This document shows, one piece after another, positions 48,821-60,335 of a stretch of 64,000 bases of DNA. A program made the translations under genes and the position numbers. Position 1 is the first letter of the stretch. Every line of letters starts with the position of its first letter. The stretch is from Macrotrachela quadricornifera. Its lineage: Eukaryota > Rotifera > Eurotatoria > Philodinida > Philodinidae. The notes below the pieces were generated by a model, which saw only the letters and a list, made by a program, of their open reading frames with translations, searched no databases and was not told the origin of the DNA. The stretch spans positions 139,777-203,776 of the forward strand of contig JAJEKB010001331.1 of the NCBI GenBank assembly GCA_022393335.1, read 5' to 3'.

Positions 48821-50222
48821 TTACCGTGCACGATGTTTTTGTGCAATACATTCAGCAATCCAAATAATATTTCGATTTTCTTGTTCTTTTAATTTTAAAT
48901 AAGCATAAAAAATACCAAAATGAAATTGACGAAGAAATGCATTCATATTAAGTTTAACCTAGATTCAAAACATCATTTTTTCATTTATTTTTTTAAAAAT
49001 AAAATTTTTACTTCATGTTCAAAAAATTTATCTTCAATTGTTTTATCACCAGTATTTGTTCCAGCTCCTTCAAATAATGCTTTATATTGCTAAAACAATA
49101 CACAAAATAATAAATCTATTGAAATAAAAAAAAAAGACTAATTTACAGGATAACGAGCAGCAACATCTCGTACAGCATCATAATTATCCGTACGTCGTAA
49201 TTCTTGTAAACCATCTGGATGTAAAAGACCACATGTTGGATAAAGTTTTGCTCGTTCATCTTGTGTAAGACCTGTATCAAATGAATTAATTGTAATCATA
49301 AATGCGCGACGATCAGCTTCAAACTAAATAAACAAAAAAAAAAAGAATTTTATTATTCATTTAATTAATATTTTATACATACTGCAAGAATTTCACACAT
49401 AACTTCACCTGTAACACCACCAAGTTTCTTACAAAAATTATAAAAATCTTCAAGATATGCCTTTAAAAAAATCAATTAATATTTAATTTATCATTAAAAT
49501 TCTTTTCTTTTTCTTACTTTATAAAGTGTACTACGAATAATTTCAACATTTAATTCATCAAGATCATGTTCCGAAATACAATCAATAAAATATGGTGCTA
49601 AAAAAAAAATATATTCTAAACTATTCAATTAAATATTCTATACCCAATGGTGTATCAACAAGTACAGCTGTATAAAGTTGTGCTGGTGTATCAGCAACTG
49701 TAATAGCGCCAAGTTGTTCAAAACTACCCAAAGGATGACAACGTGGTAAAAGATCACCAATTGCACGTTGATGAAGTGTACCCGTAATTAATAATATTAT
49801 ATTATCGATCATATAAGCATATCTAATAGAAAAAAAAACCTATTTATTTAATTATAAACTAATTATATTATTTACGTTATATAATCAAGGAATGTTGATA
49901 ATGGTTCATAAGATACATTACGTAAATGTTGAAATTCTTGAACAAGTTTTTCACGTAGACGATCATCAATAACATTGACAGTTAATGGACTTGCTTCATT
50001 AGCTAAAAAATTACCATAATCAGTTGATTGAAGATGAAGTCGTAAATCTAACAAAAAAAAATTATTTCCAAAATAAAATTCAAATATTAAATAATTACCT
50101 TCAAGTGTTTCGCATTGTACCAAATTATGATAATCCGATGCTTTTAAAATTCCACTTTTAAAACCACGACATAATCCTTCAGCATAACCATGATCAAGAT
50201 TAAAGAAAAGATCGTCTTTCAT
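48821..50222 (-). CDS. ATP6V0D1: V-type proton ATPase subunit d
   Basis: Eight exons: 50222-50099, 50047-49876, 49822-49644, 49597-49518, 49460-49383, 49323-49147, 49089-49012, 48958-48821. Lengths total 1,026 nt (341 residues; vertebrate d1 is about 351) and all phases match. Diagnostic text includes [86 protein letters not shown] and the C-terminus [27 protein letters not shown]. Subunit d caps the proteolipid ring of the Vo sector and couples it to the central stalk, acidifying endomembrane compartments. All seven introns are short (51-63 bp). Intron 1 is a multiple of three and free of stops. Confidence 0.95.
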
Positions 50223-50576
50223 TATTTAATATAAATTATGAGACAAAAAAAAATCTAAAAAATTCAAATATTCATCTATAAAATATACCTTCGAATAACT
50301 AAGACTATATTTCTATAAAATTTACTAGATCAAATTCAAATCTTTTGTCCTTAAAAAAGACTCACTCTTATAATACATTTTCTTTTTTTTTTAAATCAAA
50401 TAAGAGTTGATTCTTGTATTTTAGACGAAGATGATGTTTGAATATATATAATAAAATCTGTTATCTAAAAATAAATCTATCAATAATTAAAAAAAAATAT
50501 ATCACTTAAATAATTAAAAAATAGATAAATTGAAAGACTTAGCCAATGAAATAAAAAATTGTTCACATAATAATTA
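50223..50576. other. Intergenic; no feature recognised
   Basis: 354 bp of T/A-rich DNA between the oxygenase stop and the V-ATPase start. It must hold the ATP6V0D promoter and the oxygenase terminator, but no specific element is evident. Confidence 0.4.
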
Positions 50577-51536
50577 CTAATAAGTATATGTTTTATTTAA
50601 TCTCATTCTTAAATGTTCACCAGCTGTTAATATATCTTCATTATTATGATTAAGTGCATGTTTAGCATGTTCATCTTTTTCAAATTTTTTATTACGAATT
50701 ATTTCTGATGGAATTGCTGTTAATAATGTTGAATTATTTGGATGACAAAAAAATGCTATTGAAAAACGTTCATTTTCTTTTGTTGAATCAATTATTGGCA
50801 TAGTTACACGATGAACAGTACTTTTTATAAAACCTTTTGACCAATATTCAAAAACATCACCAAAATTTACAACAATCATATCATCAAATGGTTCAACAGG
50901 ATACCAAATATTTGTTGAACGATCGAGTACTTCAAGACCAGATTTATGTTCATGTTGAAAAAGAAGAGTTATTGAACCATAATCTGAATGTGCACCAGCT
51001 CGAATAGATTCATCTGATTGATTTTTTACAGAAGGATAATGAAGTAAACGTAATGTATCACCTGATTTTAATTCCCATTTATGTCTTGATGTAAAATAAT
51101 CTGAATCAATATGAAAACTTTTAGCAAGATATGTTAATAATTCCATACATAAATCATAACAATTACGATGAAATTTTTTTATAAATTCATAATTATCTAA
51201 TTGAGTAAATACAGATGGTAATTGATTAGATTCAACATATTGTCCAATATTAAATGCTTCTTTTTCATCGATTAAATTTATATTTGTACTATCAAGATTT
51301 TCTTGTCCACGTCGAACATAACCATGATTTTCTTCTGTAATTTTATATTCTTCTTTTATATTCGATGGTAAACGAAAAAATTCTTTAGCAAGTTTAAACA
51401 TGCGTTGTTGAACATCTAAAAGATTGTGATTACGAAGATAGAAAAAACCTGTTGTAGAAGCAGCATTAAATATTGAATGAATTATAATCGATTCATCTGC
51501 TTTAAGATCAATTATAGGCAATGAAGAAAATGACAT
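50577..51536 (-). CDS. 2-oxoglutarate/Fe(II)-dependent oxygenase, isopenicillin N synthase-like
   Basis: One uninterrupted frame; the start MSFSSLPIIDL at 51536 matches the family entry (short lead then (L)PIIDL), giving 319 residues. An in-frame ATG at 51632 would add 32 hydrophobic residues unlike the family. The N-terminal DIOX_N-like half (GFFYLRNHNL, F..A..FF.LP...K) is followed by the double-stranded beta-helix core: H183 and D185 in AHSDYGSITLL, distal H242 in STVHR, and R257/S259 in NERFSIAFF for 2-oxoglutarate binding. So the catalytic residues are complete. Members oxidise small molecules using Fe(II), O2 and 2-oxoglutarate; the substrate cannot be predicted. The gene has no intron while both neighbouring genes have short introns, and this family is widespread in fungi, plants and bacteria, so horizontal acquisition is possible but not shown. 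Confidence 0.88.
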   Translation of the reverse strand: MSFSSLPIIDLKADESIIIHSIFNAASTTGFFYLRNHNLLDVQQRMFKLAKEFFRLPSNIKEEYKITEENHGYVRRGQENLDSTNINLIDEKEAFNIGQYVESNQLPSVFTQLDNYEFIKKFHRNCYDLCMELLTYLAKSFHIDSDYFTSRHKWELKSGDTLRLLHYPSVKNQSDESIRAGAHSDYGSITLLFQHEHKSGLEVLDRSTNIWYPVEPFDDMIVVNFGDVFEYWSKGFIKSTVHRVTMPIIDSTKENERFSIAFFCHPNNSTLLTAIPSEIIRNKKFEKDEHAKHALNHNNEDILTAGEHLRMRLNKTYTY

Positions 51537-52449
51537 GATGGTTGTTTTGTTTTTCGGTGATGATGATAGGATAGTGAAAGATTCAAGAAATCGAAAAAAA
51601 AAATAAATCAAATAAGTAAACAAATGAATCATATCATTCGACTAACCACTGACATCTAATAAGGCCATTTAAAAAAATAATTTTGATACTTTTTTAATAT
51701 CAAAATTAATGATAATAGTTCAAATCGATAAAAATATAACACATTCATTGTAAATTATATATAAACAAGTTTTACAGATGTCACTATTAATTGGACTCAA
51801 GGTCTATTATATTGCTGTGATAAACATGTATGTTCATATAAAAAAAGTATACTTTTTGTTCTAATCAATAGAAAAGAGTTTTTTTGTCATATTATACTTT
51901 TTATTTGAACAGGAGAGAATAGAAAAGTGTCTTCGGACATGCCTAGAAGATTCTGTCAAAAATTTCTAATAAAGAGAATGAAATAGAAATCAATAAGACA
52001 CAGTAGATAGTTGACTCCAAATGAGAGGAAAGTTAATGTTGTTTTTCAAAGCTTGTAAATCTTTGGATTGCTTATAAAATAAATTTACTTTGAGTTGCAT
52101 TACATAGTCGGGCTCATATCGAACATTAATATAAATGATGATTTTGTTTTACAGATCTATTAATCTTACTACATTATGATAATTGTTTTTATACGGACGG
52201 ATATAATCATATATTTTTCCAATCAAGTCTATGATATTATGCATTTATTTTCTTCCTAGTTCATTTGTTACTAATGCATTAAAAATAAAAAAAAAGGACA
52301 AGATAAAAAATGATTAAATAAATATTAAGTAAATGTTAGTTATAGAATTCAAGTAGAAAAATTACGACAGTTAAAGTTCACGTAATATATAGCTCTGTGT
52401 CAATAAAAATAGTTTTAATGTAAGATTCTTTTTTTATTGAACAACATAT
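51537..52449. other. No gene seen
   Basis: AT-rich spacer between the oxygenase start and the stop of the tetraspanin-like gene at 52450. Confidence 0.4.
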
Positions 52450-54082
52450 TTAGTGATACGTATCGACGAATGATTCATCTCTAGGTAAAGTCGTAGCAGG
52501 TCTATTCATAGATCCTAATTGTTGTCCAAAGCTTTTTTTTCCAGGAACATTAGAGGTTGATTGACGACGTATAAGAAGAGGAATAGCTACAAGCGCCAAC
52601 ACTAACATAAAACAGTTTATTACACCAATACCCATTTCTTGCTTATTGGCTCGTCTAATCATGAATTTCAAGCATCCATCTGTATAAAAATTGTTTGCAC
52701 TGGTACAAGCTTAACAAAAGAAAGATGATGTCCATATTTCTAGATTTATAATCATATATCAATAAAAAAAACTAGTTCTTACTTGATGGTGACGGATTAT
52801 TTGAGCCATTTCTGGCCGAATTACAACAAGTTCTCGGAACAGAAACGGTGGTAGAAAATGGCACACTAATCACATTATTGTCTGTAGAACCTGTTTGTCT
52901 CTTTCGTCGAATAGCTAAGACCAAAGGACTTTGTACCAGACTAAAAGAATTTTAAGTACAATAAAATAATACAAGATTGTATATTCCATTTCAAGCATCT
53001 TATGTAATCACTCACATATAGCTACGAATTCTTCTAATTGCCCTTGATAGTCTTGATGATGGTTCTGGTGATGGTGCCGCTGTAGTATCGTCCCCCGGTG
53101 TTGGGGTTGTATCTGGAGCCGATGGTGATGGGGTTGAATCTGGTGCCGATGGTGATGGGGTTGTATCTGGTACCGATGGTGATGGAGTTGTATCTGGTGC
53201 TGATGGTGATGGGGTTGTATCTGGTGCCGATGGTGATGGAGTCGTATTTGGTGCCGATGGTGATGGGGTCGTATTTGGTGCCGACGGTGATGGGGTTGTA
53301 TCTGGTGCCGATGGTGATGGGGTCGTATTTGGTGCCGATGGTGATGGGGTCGTATCTGGTGCTGATGGAGTCGTATCTGGTGCTGATGGAGTCGTATCTG
53401 GTGTTGTGGTTGTCGGAGTCGCTGACTGATAACGGCTCCAATCAAGCCACGATGTCTCGCCACAACATGTATAATCTGTTTGTATACGATTAATTATATT
53501 TCTGGCACCTTGGTCACTTGTAAATAGACTCATCTTAGTTGAGAAGCGCCCGCTAACGTAAGTGGCTGATCTCGCATTTAAAACAAGTGCAGCAATCAAA
53601 GATCCAAGAGCAAAGGCTGCAAGTATACCACACAGAGCAGCAACAACTATGCCTGACAAACAAAGAAAATATTTAAATAGGCTTTTATGCATTGCTTTTA
53701 TTCTCAATGAAGACTACAAAATACTTTCATAGTGAATAACATCATGATTAGATCCTTTTTATTATGGATAATTTACTCAAGTAACAAGATGTATGAAAGC
53801 AATACTTATATGTCTATGCATTTTAAATATTCGTCTTTATAAAATAAACTGAAACTTACCCACAACCTTTTCTTTTGTTATTATAGAAAATAAACCAAGT
53901 CCACCAACTATCATGCCTACAAAACCGATTATAATATTAAAGGATCCTAATCCTAATTCTGGACGAAACAAATCACCATAACTGCGATTATTAGCAACAA
54001 TACCAATACCAACTCCGAAATGAATAATAGCAAATGCCGAAATAAAAGACAATACAATAATACCATAAGGAATCATTTTCAT
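52450..54082 (-). CDS. Tetraspanin-like protein 1 with a Pro/Ser/Thr repeat in the large loop
   Basis: Four exons, 54082-53860, 53652-53016, 52940-52783 and 52709-52450; phases agree, giving 425 residues. Layout: helix 1 (IIVLSFISAFAIIHFGVGIG), helix 2 (FNIIIGFVGMIVGGLGLFSI), helix 3 (VVAALCGILAAFALGSLIAA), a large extracellular loop and helix 4 (INCFMLVLALVAIPLL). The loop has the tetraspanin CCG signature (YTCCGETSWLDW), a second Cys pair (RTCCNS) and a late Cys before helix 4 (YTDGC). Between CCG and the second pair sits a run of nine PSPSAP(D/N)TT-type repeats that is not part of canonical tetraspanins. Tetraspanins organise membrane microdomains; the partner is unknown. Helix 1 departs from the canonical family, so this is a divergent, probably rotifer-specific branch. 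A paralogue lies upstream at 56.6-57.9 kb. Confidence 0.82.
53094..53405 (-). repeat. 27-bp coding minisatellite (9-residue PSPSAPDTT unit)
   Basis: About nine copies of a 27-bp unit (GGTGCCGATGGTGATGGGGT on the plus strand, then TGTATCT), differing by a few bases, plus two shortened 21-bp copies at the higher-coordinate end. It lies within exon 2 of the tetraspanin-like gene. Because the unit is a multiple of three, frames on both strands stay open; those other frames are not genes. Confidence 0.9.
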
Positions 54083-56571
54083 TTTTATATTGAAGAAAAT
54101 AATATTATTGTTTAGAAACCAAATATATGTTGCTTAATTTATTGTGTCTTCGTTCTATTTGTTTTTATTCACGTAAACACCGTATCATTATAAACTAGCA
54201 TATGGTGTTGTTATCGAAACGAAGTATAAAAAAAAAGCGTATTAAAAAGCAAGGTGTGTGAAAGGAAGCAAATCAAGCGAGAAATGACTAAATATATTAC
54301 GAAAATGAAAACAAAACATTATTCACGATTATATTTTACAGTCATAGTCACAATCATATTTTTCTTTAAAACTATGCTATTATTATTACATACATTTAAT
54401 AGAAGTAAAATGTGTTATAAGAGTAACAAGCTTATTTTATCATTATTTATTCAAATTTAATAATCTGTGTATGAAATAATTTAAAAGAAATTTGTATAAT
54501 ATTTTTAAAAAATGCATATAACTATATGAAAATATCTGAATCATTGCAAATAAACAATACAGGAAAAAGAAATCCGCTTATTCATTTACAAAAAAAAATA
54601 TAATCTATTGTGATATATAATGAATTACTCTGTAGATCATCACATCAAATAAAACGTATTCTTCACAATATCTAATAGAAAAAATAACTTATAAAATAAT
54701 TGGCATGATAGTTGTGGTATATAATACTAGACTTATCAAAATGATCGGAATCAAAAACTCTACAAAATATTGCGAGTTTCACCAAAATTACTAAGCATTT
54801 TTATAGAATGTGGTTGAATGTATGAAAATATTCTTCTCTCAAATATCCAAAAAAAAAATGATCTTTCATCTTTCTTCGTTTGCATCTGGTCCATGTTGTA
54901 ATGTAATAAATTCTCTACAAAATATTTCATTAACCTATGCTCACGAATTCAATTTTCGCGAACTATTTTTAGTGCACAAATGCACAACAATGTGTCTAAG
55001 TACACTATAGGATGACATGATATAGATATTGATAAAATCATAGCGTATTATGGTTAAAATGTAGTTCAGGTCAGGAGTATTCAAACTATTTATAATATGC
55101 GTATAAATTATTGTAGATTTTATAGAAAAGATCCAACGAAATACTTCTTCTATGTATTAGGGTGCAATACGTATAATTAATAATTAAATTATTTATAACT
55201 TATACTTATGTAACTGTATGAATTGTGACAATCGATATAACAAAATCTTGTTGATGATGACATGTTTGAAAAATAATAGTGTATTAGAAATACATATTTG
55301 ATAATAACCTACTATAATTTACACACCAGAGCAATGATTTCTTGTTGTATTTTCAATAAAAAATGATATTGGCAGAAGATTTAGATTCTCATAGTTTAAT
55401 TATGTTTGCTTTTTTCATCGTAAAATCTTATTTGAAAGAACTTTCTTCCAAATCATTCTTAAAAATTCAGTTGATATTGCTATTGATCCCTGTAATCACA
55501 GTACTTCCACTGATACTTGTAATTCTTGTTTCACTATCTGAGTCTTTAATGGCATTATTTATTATAATCACGAGCGTTATTGAAATTTTTATATTTTTTC
55601 GTATATTTGTAATTATACTAGTGCTTTTTGTTATATCGTAATTCAATCACTTGTTATTCATAACCAATGCTGTGCAAACAAAAGAAAATGTAGTAAAGAT
55701 GTCGATGATAATTAGCACAAATATCATAGTTTTTTTTTAAATTCAAGTAAAATAATAATAGCTGGATTCTTGTGTAGCTTTCTTTAATATAAAAAAAAGA
55801 GCTCATTGACTATTCCATAATCGATAAATACTGAAAACACATCAAAATTGCCTATTGTAAGCAAACAAGCATATTTCTGATTAAAAAATATTATTATTAG
55901 GAATTTCAAAGGGAACACTTTTTCATTGTGATAAAGCAATAGTCAAATCAATAAAATCTAAATATACGCTTTACTCGATAACATGATGTCGTTATTCCCA
56001 TATATAATTAATTCCCATTTTTGAAATATCAATTTCTCAACTATAATATCAAAAAAATTATTCAAAATTTATAGTATTAGTTATACAACTTTTTCTGTAA
56101 AAATAAATTTGAAAAAGAAAATATATTCAAAATTCAATTTTGTTTACATAGATTTGATTTTAGAATTAGTTTTTCTTTTGTTTTTGCTCTCATGTTCATT
56201 GTAATTAATAGATTGGATGAAACTTCTGAACGAGTTTCTTGCTTTTTGACTATTAAAAATATGTTGCTTCAATTTTAAAACATTTTCAGATGCTAAACCC
56301 TTATAGACTGGTAGAGTACATAGTAATGAATAAAAGAAAAGTTTTGCACACATATAGATAATAACTTTATACCTACAGTAAAACCTTTTATGATTAAATA
56401 TTGGTGAGATTTTATGCAATTATAGTCCTATTTTTACTATTATTTATATTAAATGAACATGTAATAAGCTGTATAAATAAAGTTTTTTTTCACTTTATTT
56501 CTGTTTGATTTAAATATGTCTAAACTAAATATAAAATAAGTATTTAAACATTTTCTTTTCATTTTGAAACT
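54083..56571. other. No supportable gene between the two tetraspanin-like genes
   Basis: 2.5 kb of AT-rich DNA. A plus-strand frame at 55363-55641 would encode 92 very hydrophobic residues and another at 54810-55010 is open, but neither has a family match, splice partner or convincing start. Confidence 0.3.
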
Positions 56572-57868
56572 CTATAGATAAGTTTTATATGTTGGACTAC
56601 TGGTATAGTAAGGATATGAATTAATATTGCCCACATAATATTGTCCGTAAGGATATTGTTCTTGTTGTTGTTGATATATTTGATTTTCTGTTTGTTGTTG
56701 ATACATTCCATTTTCCGCTTGTTGTTGATATATTTCATTTTCCGTTTGTTGTTTATTGTCTGGTTCATTCGAATTATCATCATCATCTTTAGGAAATAAA
56801 TTTAGATGTTTAGCAAAACATACAAATCCAAGAATAGCCAGACAAGTATTGATAACAACAATGCCTGCTATTTGAGCAAATGCAATACTAGCAATAGGTA
56901 CTAAACATCCACTTGTATAGAAACCAGCTCCATTATCATCTACATTAGCTTGACAATCTAAAATATGAAAAGATTAATATACTAATATATTTTCAAATTA
57001 TTAATCAAGATAACAATACATACATCCTCCAAGTGAATTGCTAATAATTGTTCCTCCAGCTCTACAGCAAGATAATGGTAAAGCAACACTATAAGTAGCA
57101 GGCAGATTATATATTGTGTTGCCTGGTGATATCGATTGTCGTTTTTGTCGAAGAACTTGAGTCAAAAAATTTGATGGTAGGGATAAATGTCGACGACGAC
57201 GTCCATTACCTAGTAAAAATAATGAAAATTTTAGACTAATATTTCCTACTTTTCTATTAATTAGGCATTCAATTGTATTGATACATATACCAGTATATTA
57301 ATCTAAAATTATGTATATATTCACCTTCTTACCTATCCCATTAGATAAACCCAATGAAATCTGTGACCAATCAAGCCATAGATTCACACCACAACATTGA
57401 TAATATTGTTGTATTTTATTAACAGTTTCTTTAGAGTCATCATCTCGAGTATACTCATACATATCATTATATATAGTATCACTTAAGTATTTAGCAGCTT
57501 GAGAACTTAGAACAAGTGCAGCAATAAGTGATGCAAATGTAATAATGCCCAAAACACAAGCAGCAACACCAATAATTGTACCTAAAATAAATTTCTTTTA
57601 TATATATGATTTTTTATATAACACAAAAAATATACTTACATAAACGGCAATTTTCTCTTAATATAGAAATAAGGGCAATTACACCAATTACAATAGCACA
57701 TAAACCAATAAAAATATTATATCCTGATAAACTCACTTGTTGTTGAAAAACATCACCATATTTACGATATCTGGCAACAATACCAATGCCAACAGCAAAA
57801 TGAATGATTCCAAGAATAATAATGAGTAATGCAAGGATAATAGCTCGTATACGTCCATTAACAGCCAT
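56572..57868 (-). CDS. Tetraspanin-like protein 2
   Basis: Four exons, 57868-57640, 57581-57333, 57209-57024 and 56957-56572, all phases consistent, 349 residues. The exon structure matches paralogue 1 (same number of exons, same two splice positions flanking helix 3), showing tandem duplication. Helix 1 ends IIHFAVGIGIVARYRKYGDVF (compare IHFGVGIGIVANNRSYGDLF in paralogue 1). The large loop has YYQCCGVNLWLDWSQ, LSCCRAGG, YCQANVDD and YTSGC; helix 4 is IAFAQIAGIVVINTCLAILG. The cytoplasmic tail is long, acidic (KDDDDNSNEPD) and Gln-rich with Tyr-containing repeats, unlike paralogue 1. The ATG at 57868 (MAVNGRIRA) was preferred because it directly precedes helix 1. Confidence 0.85.
56660..56760 (-). 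repeat. 27-bp coding repeat (9-residue QQ(T/A)EN.(I/M)YQ unit)
   Basis: Three full copies (QQTENEIYQ, QQAENGMYQ, QQTENQIYQ) and a partial one in the C-terminal tail of tetraspanin-like protein 2. Regular spacing of Tyr every nine residues. Confidence 0.8.
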
Positions 57869-58444
57869 TTGAATGAATGAAAACGATACAATTAAAGGAC
57901 AATTATTACAAAAATAGACACGTTGAATATTACCTATATGATTTACACACAGAAATATTCTATTTATATTACGAATTATTATTTTCACTCTGTTTTATAT
58001 GAAGCATAATTAAGTATTCACGGATGAATGAATAAATTAAAGAACAAATATATAAACAGCACAGGTAAAAATATCGCTGTGGGGTATTACCCATATTAAC
58101 TGTGCATATTGTAAAGAACGATCAACTAGATTTCATCTTCTACTCTATCTCATGAAAACAAATTGTACAAAGATAACTGTGAAAAACTCATTTTTCATAT
58201 TTAATATTTTGTAATCAGGAAGAGTAGAAAAATGAAATGAGATGATTTAGATGATATCATGTTAATTAAAATATATTTTTTTCGAAAATACATCAATTCT
58301 AAACATCGATCTGTATTATATAGAATAAAAAGAAATACACACTTGTTTTGAATAGGTCAATGTTAGGTTAGTTTTCATTTAGAATATTCCGAAAGATGGT
58401 CTGTGATTAACATCTAGTAATTGATTAGTTAAATGCACTTCTAT
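57869..58444. other. No gene seen; upstream region of tetraspanin-like gene 2
   Basis: The frame upstream of the chosen start stays open to 57988 but reads as non-conserved sequence. No promoter element recognised. Confidence 0.35.
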
Positions 58445-59360
58445 TACTTAGGTCATACCAAAAGTAGTGAGCCTGATACTTTATTCTCGTATAGAAGGCT
58501 TCGAGAAATTTTCTTTTTTTACCAATAGATAGAGCGTGTTTCACTCTATTTTTCTATGCTATTTGATCAATATGAAACTGTTATCATAATAATAAAATTT
58601 CGATAAGATCGGTTTCTGTCGCATATGTGCTGGTAGCATGAAACCTTGTGTGTATTTTTGGAATAACTTTTGATGGTAACAAGATAGAGAACTGCGATTT
58701 TCGCCCTTGGAAAGAGGAGATGAGGACGCATCGAACCGTATATGGTCGATTTTTCTAACATTATTTCTGACGGTTTTTTTATTCAATTTTCTAACCGTTG
58801 GAAAAACGCTTGTTTTATGCAAAAAAGAAAAAGCAAAAAATTTGATAGAATATCCTAGTAGAGGTTCGTCTAAAATAGGTATTAACTTTAAATAATTAAA
58901 TTTAAAGAGCTGAGTCTTTCGCAGTTTGTAGATCTTCGATTAACGGTTTGAATGTGAACACGATTATTGAAAATTTACTGTAAACAACTCATGGAATAGA
59001 TTTGCTCTTTAAAAAGTAAGCTAAAACCTTACAAAAAGCAGGTTAGAAAAATCAGTAATACACAGCTTGATGCGTCTTCATCTTCTCTTTCCAACGGCGA
59101 AAACCGCATTTCTCTATCTTGTTACCATCAAAAGTTATTCCAAAAATATTCACAAGCATTTATATTCATGCTACCAGCGTATATGCGACAAAAACAGATT
59201 TTATCGAAGTTTTATTATTATGATAACAGTTTAATAGTGATCAAATAGCATAGAACAATAGAGTGAAACACGCTCTATCTATTAGTAAAAAAAAATTTCT
59301 CGAAGCCTTCTATACGAGAATAAAGTATCAGGCTCATTACTTTTTGGTATGACCTAAGTA
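58445..59360. repeat. Foldback element D
   Basis: The ends TACTTAGGTCATACCAAAAG and the mirrored CTTTTTGGTATGACCTAAGTA bound inverted arms of about 300 bp that are roughly 90 percent alike by eye, around a centre at about 58750-59080. Each arm carries the shared core (GGTAACAAGATAGAGAACTG then CGATTTTCGCC on the left; mirrored near 59092-59135). Open frames inside are palindrome artefacts. Confidence 0.85.
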
Positions 59361-60084
59361 TCACGCCCGAAATACATAAAGATTATTTGTCTCTTGAATG
59401 AGATACCAACAGAGTCCTATTAGGTAAATATACACTGAGACAATGATCGTATTGGTATGAATCTACCATAACAGTTATTAAATAACAATTATTTCAATGA
59501 TTTAAGATGATACATATTAGTCTCTAGTTAGTAATGAAAAGTTGAAATAGGAGTTTCATACAAAATAGTTTAATTAAGCACATTTCGTACGCTTTTCTGT
59601 CTATTCGAAAATATTTTTCAAAGTTTTTGTGGTTTAATCATTAATAAAGTTTTACGACACTAAGTATGCAGATAATAGAAAGGAAATAGTTCTGTATAGT
59701 TTAATAAAAGAATAGAGTATTTCATTCGAATATTCACAATTATTCATGTTTTTATTATTGTGCAATTATATTTCAACTATCCTTAGGTACTCACTATGCA
59801 ATATAAACAATATTAATTGAAAATTTTATAGAATATTGGAGATTATATTTTTCTACAATTATAATGTAATATTGTATATTTATTCATTGTAATTGAATGT
59901 ATGTCGAAAACGAATCATTTCTTAAGTTGTAAGATAGATTTTCAATCATTTGTCTTCAAATTGATTCACTAAAACTGAGTTTTTGATAGTCAATTCAACG
60001 TCTAGCAGAACAGTTTTACTAACGTGAAATATCGAATTTTTACTAAATTTTCTCTGCAAGGTCTTACTTTTCTAACAAAACCAG
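59361..60084. other. No feature seen
   Basis: AT-rich DNA without coding character. Confidence 0.35.
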
Positions 60085-60335
60085 ACCTTCAAATTTCGAT
60101 CTGAAACTTTGCCCAAATAAAGACCTCGATTAAAATAGCTTGTGGGAACAAATTTCAGAATTTTTCAAGGTATCGAAGCTTTTTCAAAGATATTTTTAAA
60201 AGTATAGTCATTTTGCAAATTTTATATTGCTAGGGTACAACATTGAAAATTCTAAAATGTTCTCCTCAAGTTAATCTGACCGAGATCTTTATTTGGGCAA
60301 AGCTTCAGATCGAAAATCGATATCTTAGTCAAACA
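60085..60335. repeat. Short inverted repeat F
   Basis: TTCGATCTGAAACTTTGCCC at about 60096 is mirrored by GGGCAAAGCTTCAGATCGAA near 60295. The adjoining AAATAAAGACCTCGATTAAA and AGCTTGTGGGAACA have counterparts in both arms. Related in sequence to foldback G at 45.4-46.0 kb. Confidence 0.6.

Noticed and set aside
53034..53493. Long open frames on both strands through the repeat at 53.1-53.4 kb
   Set aside because: They arise because a 27-bp repeat without stops stays open in several frames; only the frame with the CCG motif continues into spliced exons.
55363..55641. 92-codon hydrophobic plus-strand frame
   Set aside because: AT-rich DNA readily yields Leu/Ile/Phe-rich frames; there is no conserved motif, it lies between two minus-strand genes, and no partner exon was found.
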